From Actinomycetota bacterium (lineage in GTDB: Bacteria > Actinomycetota > Coriobacteriia > Coriobacteriales > RUG844): a DNA stretch of 10,937 bases. Under the pieces are notes generated by a model. That model did not search any database, had not been told where the DNA came from, and saw only the letters and a list, made by a program, of their open reading frames with translations. Of this stretch, positions 1 to 5,498 are shown one piece after another. The position numbers and the translations under genes are program-made. The number at the start of each line of letters is the position of its first letter. The first letter of the stretch is position 1. Where the stretch lies: contig JAAXUU010000020.1 in NCBI GenBank assembly GCA_013335845.1, forward strand, positions 1 to 10,937, written 5' to 3'.

Positions 1-1903
1 CGAAACCGCCACCGCCACCACCGCTGAATCCGCCACCGAAGCCACCGCCTGAGCTGGGAGAGCTCGAAGCTGCCGCTGCAATGCTAGATGCAGTCGAATC
101 CATGTTCGAAGCGAACGCCGTCGAGGGCGAACCGAGGGATCCATACGACGCGCACCAGATGATGGTCGGAGCAATCGAAGGGTCGTTGATAACCTGGGGT
201 ACGACGAGTTTCATCTGCTCGATGACCCTCTCGGCAATACCGAACACGACGGCCATCACCAAGAAATCATCCCATACCTTCACGTGGGTCGGGGGCGCCT
301 CGTTAAGAAGCGAGAAATCCTTCAACCAGTTACGCAAGCCTACGCAGCGCGCCTGAAGTTCGGCCGCCTCGGGACTACGACGATTCATCTTGCGTGAGAT
401 GATAAAAATCACAATAGCCGCAATGATACCTACAAAACCGGCAATCAAGAGGAGTGCATGCCCGGTTTCCAAAGCTAGAGGCATGACCACGAAGAAATCG
501 ATTGCGACGAGAGCTACAGCGAGTACCGCGAGCCCAACCTTTCCCAGCTTACCTGACTCCTCGAAGAAGCCGCGCTTCGCGTCGACCGCTGAAACCTCGA
601 GCTTCCAATCGTCCATCGCACTACTGAAAGATTCCGGATTTTTCGTGCCCCACTCTTTGATTTGCGAAAAATAGAACATATTGTCTGAGCCGGCGATCTT
701 CTCTATGAACTCGTACGCCTTCATGTCGATCGGATTGGTGATGAGCCCGACCTTATCAGGCTTGAGCATGAGCACATAATCGTCTTCGAGTTTCGGACCG
801 AAAAGACCCTTCTTCTCGCGTGTGCCCTTCATAAGCTCGATGGCCCCGATGCGGGAGAGACGCATTAGTGTTGCCGTGAAATCCTGGTTACCTACAGCTC
901 CCCAGTTCCATACCGTGCCGAGAACAGCCGGGTGATCGCCGGAAGGCATTTCCCTTAAGTACTTGTCTTGGAACTTCGGTTTGTATTCCTTGCCCCATTT
1001 GAAGAATGCGAATATCGAGAATGCAAGAAGCAGCAAGGTCCCTGCGAGATAGCCTCCTCCCGTACCGTAGACCAGGAGTCGCGCTTTGTCGCGCTCAGCA
1101 TTGGCCTCGTCCGCCCACTGGGTTTCCTCGGCGATGATACTTTCAAGCCCAGCTGTAGTCCCCGGCTGCATTTGGGTGAGCCAAGCAACTGGGAACGCGA
1201 CGCGTGCCTCGGCGAATGTACCCGACGCGACTGACGGACTGGTGAGAGTGACGCTCCCATTGTCGTTCAATGTCACGACACCATCGAGCGCACCATGTCC
1301 CCAAGCACGGACATCGCCCTCTGCGAGCGTCGTACCGGCAGGTACAGGAAGCGTGATATCGAGAGTGACGTCCTTGGAAGCGACTTCCCAACCACTCGGA
1401 ACGTATTGCCAATAGAGTTCCCCGATATCACTGTAAGCGGTTACCGCACCCGTAATGGTGTAATCGAGTTGAAAGGTCGCGTCGGCGTCCGCGATATCGA
1501 AAAATGCATATATCGCGGTAGAGCCACTACCACTCGAAACATAATAGGTTCCGGGCACCCGGGATGCTCGATCGGAAACCGCAGAGGAATCTTTCGTAAG
1601 CACAAATGGTGTTACGCTTCCGTCGGAATTTATCTGCGAAATACCATGGACAATGCAGCCCTCTACGTCAGATGTGTCGAGATTCCAGTATACAAAGGTG
1701 TAATCACCTACGAAACTGAAAGCCCTCTGCTCGCTTACATCGAGAGAGCCGTCCTCCAGAACAGTAGCCGCGATGTTCACAGGCCCCGTGGAATATTCTT
1801 TTGCGAAAGCTGTAGCCGGGAGGAGCGAGAACAACAGACAAGCGGAGAACAGTATGAACAGTACATTCTTGATGTACCTGTGTTGCAATGATGGCGAATG
1901 CAT
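1..1903 (-). CDS. DUF2207 domain membrane protein, 3' end off the window
   Basis: The frame is open from ATG at 1903 to the left edge, giving 634 visible residues and no stop. Residues 1-34 look like a signal peptide: a basic start, a hydrophobic core and cleavage at AFA|K. Residues 35-275 form a beta-rich extracellular domain with the ELYWQYVPSGWEV pattern typical of DUF2207. Hydrophobic segments lie near 277-301, 455-475 and 482-503, and a cytoplasmic-looking region with DDWKLEV lies between the first and second. The visible end is Ser-rich and then a GGGFGGGF-type glycine tail, as is usual for this family. An AAGGGAG ribosome site stands 4 bases before the ATG. The family has no established biochemical role. 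The gene is divergent from tRNA-Ser. Family assignment is from recognisable architecture, not a search. Confidence 0.88.
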   Translation of the reverse strand, partial: MHSPSLQHRYIKNVLFILFSACLLFSLLPATAFAKEYSTGPVNIAATVLEDGSLDVSEQRAFSFVGDYTFVYWNLDTSDVEGCIVHGISQINSDGSVTPFVLTKDSSAVSDRASRVPGTYYVSSGSGSTAIYAFFDIADADATFQLDYTITGAVTAYSDIGELYWQYVPSGWEVASKDVTLDITLPVPAGTTLAEGDVRAWGHGALDGVVTLNDNGSVTLTSPSVASGTFAEARVAFPVAWLTQMQPGTTAGLESIIAEETQWADEANAERDKARLLVYGTGGGYLAGTLLLLAFSIFAFFKWGKEYKPKFQDKYLREMPSGDHPAVLGTVWNWGAVGNQDFTATLMRLSRIGAIELMKGTREKKGLFGPKLEDDYVLMLKPDKVGLITNPIDMKAYEFIEKIAGSDNMFYFSQIKEWGTKNPESFSSAMDDWKLEVSAVDAKRGFFEESGKLGKVGLAVLAVALVAIDFFVVMPLALETGHALLLIAGFVGIIAAIVIFIISRKMNRRSPEAAELQARCVGLRNWLKDFSLLNEAPPTHVKVWDDFLVMAVVFGIAERVIEQMKLVVPQVINDPSIAPTIIWCASYGSLGSPSTAFASNMDSTASSIAAAASSSPSSGGGFGGGFSGGGGGGF

Positions 1904-1933
1904 AACTCTCCCTTTCGAGCGGCGTCTAAGCAC

Positions 1934-1942
1934 AGGATAGCA
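1934..1942 (-). promoter_or_regulatory. Possible extended -10 promoter of the DUF2207 gene
   Basis: On the minus strand TGCTATCCT reads as an extended -10 (TG-n-TATCCT), about 30 bases upstream of the DUF2207 start. No convincing -35 lies at the normal distance. Weak evidence. Confidence 0.3.
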
Positions 1943-1951
1943 TTTCTCCCC

Positions 1952-1980
1952 TTTACCCGCAGCAAACAGAACGGTATCAT
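1952..1980 (+). promoter_or_regulatory. Promoter of tRNA-Ser
   Basis: TTTACC (1952-1957) and TATCAT (1975-1980) are separated by exactly 17 bases, and the -10 ends 24 bases before the tRNA. Position and spacing fit a sigma-70-type promoter for the tRNA. Each hexamer departs from consensus at two positions. Confidence 0.5.
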
Positions 1981-2004
1981 TTCATTTTGCACCATGTTGT
2001 GCTC

Positions 2005-2097
2005 GGAGAGCTGACCGAGAGGCCGAAGGTGCTCGCCTGCTAAGCGAGTAAGGGGGCAAAACTCCCTTCTAGGGTTCGAATCCCTAGCTCTCCGCCA
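2005..2097 (+). tRNA. tRNA-Ser, anticodon GCT
   Basis: A seven-base acceptor stem GGAGAGC (2005-2011) pairs with GCTCTCC (2087-2093), followed by G and an encoded CCA (2095-2097). The anticodon stem CTCGC/GCGAG encloses the loop CTGCTAA, with anticodon GCT at 2039-2041, which reads AGC and AGT serine codons. A long variable arm (about 2049-2069) and the T arm with GGTTCGAATCC complete a class II serine tRNA. A rho-independent terminator follows 11 bases later. Confidence 0.97.
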
Positions 2098-2107
2098 GTA
2101 AATTAAT

Positions 2108-2131
2108 AAGACGCCCTCGTGGCGTCTTTTT
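2108..2131 (+). terminator. Rho-independent terminator after tRNA-Ser
   Basis: A perfect stem AAGACGCC / GGCGTCTT with a five-base loop (CTCGT) runs straight into a T tract. It ends the tRNA-Ser transcript and separates it from the nitroreductase gene. Confidence 0.9.
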
Positions 2132-2159
2132 AATTGTGCCGTCTTATCAATTCCGGGAA

Positions 2160-2168
2160 TGCGATAAT
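2160..2168 (+). promoter_or_regulatory. Possible extended -10 promoter of the nitroreductase gene
   Basis: TGCGATAAT is an extended -10 with one mismatch to TATAAT in the hexamer. A second AT-rich hexamer, TATAAA, lies at 2177-2182. Neither has a good -35. They sit about 80-95 bases before the coding start, in the gap after the tRNA terminator, where a promoter is needed. Confidence 0.35.
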
Positions 2169-2260
2169 AGACCCGCTATAAAAGGCAGGGCGATAAAAGC
2201 GCCACCGGCAAACCGATATAGGATTTCTCAAACCACATCGACCACGTTTTGAAACCACCC

Positions 2261-3085
2261 ATGGAAACGCACATCCCGAACGATACCGAACCTGAAGTGA
2301 AGATGCTGCACGATAGCATCTTCACGCGCAAGTCGTGCAGGTCATATGACATGACTCCCTTGAGCGACGAGGAGCTTTCGCAACTTCTCGACACGATCGC
2401 CACCCTCAAAAAACTTGACCCAAGCGTGACGTTTTCGACGCACATTCTAGGTCCTGCAGATGTCCGAGGCATCTTCAAAGCAGATGCTCCTCATTACCTG
2501 GTCATATCAGGCAACGGATCAGCGGGCGAATCGCTTAATGCAGGGTTCCTCCTCGAGCAGTGGGCTTTGCATCTATCCGCACAGGGGTATGGTTGCATAT
2601 GGCTTGGCGCGACCAAACCCAAAACAGGAGACTCCGGTGACAAGACCATCGCGACAATCGCTTTCGGAAAAACCGTAGGGCCCCATACTCGCACCCTCGC
2701 CGAATTCAACCGGAAGTCGCTCGCCGAGATAGCGACAGGAGAGACGCACCTGCTGGAAGCAGCACGACTCGCCCCTTCCGCTATCAACGCCCAGCCGTGG
2801 CGCTTTATCGTCGAGAAGACGGAGCGCCGAGAAGATCCAACCGAAGACGGGCCAAACAGAAAAGATCCAACCGAAGAAGCTCCTGTTATACATATATACA
2901 ACAAGCGGTTCGCTATCGATGCGGTATTCAGTGATCATTCCGAGCTGGATATGGGCATCATGCTCAGCCATCTCTATCTTGCCTATCAAAACGAAGGATT
3001 GCCCTTCAGGTTCGACCGGGATGCGAAATGCGCGCCCAAACCGCCATCGGGATGTGAGTATTTCGGAACAGTGAGAAGTATGTAA
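2261..3085 (+). CDS. Nitroreductase-fold protein (TM_nitroreductase type)
   Basis: A 274-residue protein with the layout of the putative TM nitroreductase family (FMN-binding fold). The N-terminal IFTRKSCRSYD (residues 20-30) is the usual phosphate-binding RxSxR entry. LLEAARLAPSAINAQPWRF (164-182) begins the second half and matches the family APSAxNxQPW signature. No signal peptide or membrane helix is visible, so it is probably cytoplasmic. By family it would reduce a small electrophile with NAD(P)H through FMN, but the substrate cannot be told. Start choice is uncertain: ATG 2261 is used; ATG 2303 would begin just before the conserved motif, and TTG 2249 is in frame. None has a strong ribosome site. 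Residues 188-207 carry a duplicated ten-residue acidic insertion. The next gene follows after 92 bases. Confidence 0.82.
   Translation: METHIPNDTEPEVKMLHDSIFTRKSCRSYDMTPLSDEELSQLLDTIATLKKLDPSVTFSTHILGPADVRGIFKADAPHYLVISGNGSAGESLNAGFLLEQWALHLSAQGYGCIWLGATKPKTGDSGDKTIATIAFGKTVGPHTRTLAEFNRKSLAEIATGETHLLEAARLAPSAINAQPWRFIVEKTERREDPTEDGPNRKDPTEEAPVIHIYNKRFAIDAVFSDHSELDMGIMLSHLYLAYQNEGLPFRFDRDAKCAPKPPSGCEYFGTVRSM
2832..2877 (+). repeat. In-frame 30-bp duplication inside the nitroreductase gene
   Basis: The 16-mer AAGATCCAACCGAAGA occurs at 2832-2847 and again at 2862-2877, a period of exactly 30 bases (ten codons). It encodes two acidic, charged copies containing DPTE, in the linker between the QPWRFIVE strand and the IHIYNK strand. 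The frame is kept. Confidence 0.85.
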
Positions 3086-3122
3086 CTTCCGAGTATGCGC
3101 GCTCAGACCACCATCATTACCT

Positions 3123-3149
3123 TGACATAGTTTACTTTGAACTTAAAAT
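3123..3149 (+). promoter_or_regulatory. Promoter of the marR-degV operon
   Basis: A consensus TTGACA lies at 3123-3128, and TAAAAT at 3144-3149 can serve as the -10 with a short 15-base spacer. The -10 lies inside the left arm and loop edge of the 37-bp palindrome, so a protein bound there would block polymerase. The suboptimal spacer leaves the exact -10 uncertain. Confidence 0.5.
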
Positions 3150-3168
3150 TGTTTTAAGTTCAAAGTAA
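3132..3168 (+). promoter_or_regulatory. Perfect 37-bp palindrome, probable MarR operator
   Basis: The left arm TTACTTTGAACTTAAAA (3132-3148) and right arm TTTTAAGTTCAAAGTAA (3152-3168) are exact reverse complements around a three-base TTG centre. It ends 9 bases before the marR ATG and covers the candidate -10. MarR dimers bind AT-rich palindromes and commonly repress their own promoters. Autoregulation is therefore the natural reading, but it is inferred. The arms are long enough to hold two adjacent dimers. Confidence 0.75.
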
Positions 3169-3177
3169 TGGGGTGAC

Positions 3178-3651
3178 ATGACTGATTTACAACTGGAACG
3201 CCTGAACTACTTCTTCGTCCATACCTTCAACAACATCTTTCTGTGGGAGGAGCGAGCACTTGCAGAAGCAGGAGTGAAAAATCTCTCGACTAAGGAAATG
3301 CACGTCATTGCTGCGGTTTCTTCACTCGGAACGACAAAGCAGAACACCATGTCACAGATTGCAGGTACTTTGCACATCTCCGTTGGAGCTCTTACCACTG
3401 CAGTGAACACGCTCATCCGAAAAGGTTATTTGGCGCGGGCTAAAGACGACAAAGACCGCCGTAGAGTTTTGGTATACTTGACCGACAGTGGTCGCGAAAT
3501 GAACGGGAAGCATGACGCATTCCATGCTTTGATGATTGAAAACGTACAAAAGGTCATAGGAGAATCGGACTTGGAGACACTCACAGCTTCACTTGGGCAA
3601 CTCTCGGCATTCTTCGAATCACTCGCCAAGGAAGGTACAGGAGATAAGTAG
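3178..3651 (+). CDS. MarR family transcriptional regulator
   Basis: 157 residues, the usual length for MarR proteins. Helices at 1-35 would form the dimerisation region. The winged helix-turn-helix spans about 37-105: LSTKEMHVIAAV, then the recognition helix around SVGALTTAVNTLIRKGY (68-84), then the wing with DDKDRRRVLVYLTDSG (90-105), the DxRxR-type hallmark. C-terminal helices at 110-150 close the dimer. GGGGTGA just before the ATG at 3178 is the ribosome site. The gene sits directly behind a long palindrome and abuts degV, so autoregulation of a two-gene operon is likely. The ligand is unknown. The degV partner suggests an acyl or fatty-acid signal, as in the MarR-family repressor FabT, but that is inference. 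Confidence 0.93.
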   Translation: MTDLQLERLNYFFVHTFNNIFLWEERALAEAGVKNLSTKEMHVIAAVSSLGTTKQNTMSQIAGTLHISVGALTTAVNTLIRKGYLARAKDDKDRRRVLVYLTDSGREMNGKHDAFHALMIENVQKVIGESDLETLTASLGQLSAFFESLAKEGTGDK

Positions 3652-4485
3652 ATGCCAACGCCAATCATTATCTGTGATAGTACATGCGATCTCTCGGTTG
3701 AAGAAACGCAAGCTCTGAATGTGATCATGCTTTCGCTGAAAGTGAATTTCGGTGCAGAGTCCTATGAAGATAAAAGGACGATCACAAACGAGGAGTTCTA
3801 TGAGAAGTTGGAGAAAAGTGAAGAACTGCCTACGACTTCCCTTCTCAATGTAGGGGACTTCTTAAACGTTTTCACGAAATATCCCAATGAGGAAATCGTC
3901 GTCCTCACCTTATCTTCCAAGCTGAGTGGAACCTACCAGTCTGCGGTAATGGCCAAAGCCCAACTCGAGCGGGATAACATCTATCTTGTCGATACAGCCA
4001 CTGTCGCTATCGGCTTGGGTATGTTGGTGAAATTGGCTGCACAGAAGCGCGACGAAGGCATGGCTGCGCGGGAAATCGCATCCTTTATCCAGGATATCTC
4101 GAAGCGCGTCAGGGTATATGCCGTCCTCGATACATTGAAATACTTGGTGAAAGGCGGTCGACTCTCCAGTGTGCAAGGAGCAATCGGCAGCATGCTCACT
4201 CTCAAGCCCACGATCGCGCTGCAAGACGGACTTGTCAATAGTATCGCCAAGAACCGAGGGATGGACGCCGCGATAAAGAATGTCGTCGAGATCATCGACA
4301 CGCAAGATAAGATCGACCGAAGTATGCCTATCTCTTTCTGTCACTCCGGGAACCTACCTGCACTCAAAAAGTTGGTGGCTAAACTCGGTGGCGACCCGAA
4401 TGTAGAGTACGGCTATCTAGGAAGTGTCGTCGGAACGCATACCGGACCGGGCACGATTGCCGTTTCCTACTTCGCCGAGGAATAA
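3652..4485 (+). CDS. DegV family fatty-acid-binding protein (FakB-like)
   Basis: 277 residues, normal for the family. Visible signatures in order: IICDSTCDL (6-14), ELPTTSLLNVGDF (58-70) in place of the common PTTSQP motif, LTLSSKLSGTYQSA (85-98), LVKGGRLS (165-172), LKPTIALQDG (184-193) and GTHTGPG (261-267). FakB proteins bind a fatty acid and present it to the kinase FakA for phosphorylation, feeding exogenous acids into phospholipid. The Thr-61/62 region, Ser-92 and His-263 are candidate carboxylate contacts by analogy. No fakA is in this window. The ATG directly follows the marR stop; its ribosome site AGGAGA lies inside the end of marR, implying tight co-expression. Cytoplasmic. Family certain, exact ligand unknown. 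Confidence 0.94.
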   Translation: MPTPIIICDSTCDLSVEETQALNVIMLSLKVNFGAESYEDKRTITNEEFYEKLEKSEELPTTSLLNVGDFLNVFTKYPNEEIVVLTLSSKLSGTYQSAVMAKAQLERDNIYLVDTATVAIGLGMLVKLAAQKRDEGMAAREIASFIQDISKRVRVYAVLDTLKYLVKGGRLSSVQGAIGSMLTLKPTIALQDGLVNSIAKNRGMDAAIKNVVEIIDTQDKIDRSMPISFCHSGNLPALKKLVAKLGGDPNVEYGYLGSVVGTHTGPGTIAVSYFAEE

Positions 4486-4514
4486 GCCTGAAAAACGTTT
4501 CTGGATAAAACGAC

Positions 4515-4557
4515 AAAAAGGGAGTCGCCCGCATTTCATCATTCTGCAGGCGACTCC
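4515..4557 (-). terminator. Rho-independent terminator of the SDR gene
   Basis: Nine-base arms GGAGTCGCC (4521-4529) and GGCGACTCC (4549-4557) pair exactly, with three further pairs (GCA/TGC) past a C-A mismatch. Read on the minus strand the stem is followed by C and five T. On the plus strand the tail is only TTATTA, so termination of degV here would be weaker. It lies between the two convergent genes and may serve both. Confidence 0.82.
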
Positions 4558-4585
4558 TTATTACTACGTCAAATCACAGCATGAA

Positions 4586-5347
4586 TCAGTTACTGAGACA
4601 CACTCCACCATCGATAACCAAATCGATTCCCGTTACCATGGCAGACTCGTCCGAAGCGAGATAGACGGCACCATATGCGATGTCATCCGGCATGGTGATG
4701 CGCCCGAGCAAGCAGAACTTATCGACAAGCATCTGCATAGCTGCTTCATTGTTCTTGAACTCGGTGGGAGTCATACCTGTATAGACAGGTCCGGGGAGAA
4801 TACAGTTGACACGGACGTTCTTGGGAGCGAATTCTTTCGCGACATTCATCGAGAGGTTGGACACCCCGGCCTTAGCTGCGCCGTAGAAATAGGCATTGAG
4901 TTCCGGCCACTTCGCAGATACGGACGCGACGTTGATGATGCTTCCGCCACCATTCTCTACCATCATCGGGATAAACGCCTGCATGGTCCAGATATAGGCA
5001 CGCAAGTTCGTCTCGATGATGAAATCGAAGTCTTCATCGGTCTGTTCGAGGAACGGCTTCGTGACGAGAACACCCGCTGAGTTGAAGAGGATATCGACCT
5101 TGCCGTATGTCTCATTTGCTGTTTTCACGAGAGACTCGATCGACTCTTTTTTCCGCAAGTCACAGGCAACGAAAACCGCTTCGCCACCGGCATCCTTGAT
5201 ACCCTTTGCAACAGCTTCGCCTTTTTCGGCATTTCGACCGGTGATGACGACTTGCGCCCCTTCTTTACTGAACATCTCAGCGACAGCCTGACCGATACCT
5301 GACGTAGCTCCGGTCACAACCGCCGTCTTACCCTCTAATCTACCCAT
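4586..5347 (-). CDS. Short-chain dehydrogenase/reductase (classical SDR)
   Basis: 253 residues, the standard length of a classical SDR. The Rossmann nucleotide loop TGATSGIG is at 12-19, and R38 after the second strand (TGRN) favours NADPH, which is a family rule rather than proof. NSAG (89-92) replaces the common NNAG. The catalytic set is N114, S142, Y155 and K159 (YGAAK), followed by the PGPVYTGM region and the C-terminal DGGVCLSN. The fold is that of FabG-like and alcohol/ketone dehydrogenases; the substrate cannot be read from sequence. GGAGGA seven bases upstream supports ATG 5347. It converges with degV and is followed by its own terminator. It lies 133 bases downstream of the AOR gene in the same orientation, so it may be read with it or from a separate promoter, which I could not identify. 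Confidence 0.95.
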   Translation of the reverse strand: MGRLEGKTAVVTGATSGIGQAVAEMFSKEGAQVVITGRNAEKGEAVAKGIKDAGGEAVFVACDLRKKESIESLVKTANETYGKVDILFNSAGVLVTKPFLEQTDEDFDFIIETNLRAYIWTMQAFIPMMVENGGGSIINVASVSAKWPELNAYFYGAAKAGVSNLSMNVAKEFAPKNVRVNCILPGPVYTGMTPTEFKNNEAAMQMLVDKFCLLGRITMPDDIAYGAVYLASDESAMVTGIDLVIDGGVCLSN

Positions 5348-5474
5348 TCATTTTCCTCCGGCTTTCATCAGTATTCCAAAATGCGTTTCCTCATATACAC
5401 AACCGCGCTCGACACCGGACATCATCCATCGAATTCAGCACCTTATGCGCGGGTTGATGCCAGCGATTCGTTTT

Positions 5475-5498
5475 CTGCCGCTAGGGACGCAGCGGCAG
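5475..5498. other. GC-rich stem-loop spanning the AOR stop codon
   Basis: CTGCCGCT (5475-5482) and AGCGGCAG (5491-5498) form a perfect eight-base stem with an eight-base loop, and the TAG stop of the AOR gene lies at 5483-5481. On the minus strand, the AOR direction, the stem is followed by AAAA, not T, so it is not a standard terminator there. On the plus strand it is followed by TTTT but no gene is read in that direction. It might protect the mRNA 3' end or block antisense transcription. Confidence 0.45.

Noticed and set aside
1..50. GGT/GGC-rich run as a repeat array or CRISPR-like element
   Set aside because: It is the glycine-rich C-terminal tail typical of DUF2207 proteins, with no repeat-spacer structure.
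1295..1891. A 198-codon plus-strand frame
   Set aside because: It lies opposite the extracellular domain of the DUF2207 gene, whose signal peptide and motifs are clear on the minus strand.
2070..2085. Shared GGGTTCGAATCCCT in both tRNAs as a possible attachment-site direct repeat
   Set aside because: This is the conserved T arm of tRNAs, so the identity is fully explained without integration.
4424..5080. A 218-codon plus-strand frame crossing the degV end, the terminator and the SDR gene
   Set aside because: It overlaps two certain genes and a terminator, and its peptide has no domain character.
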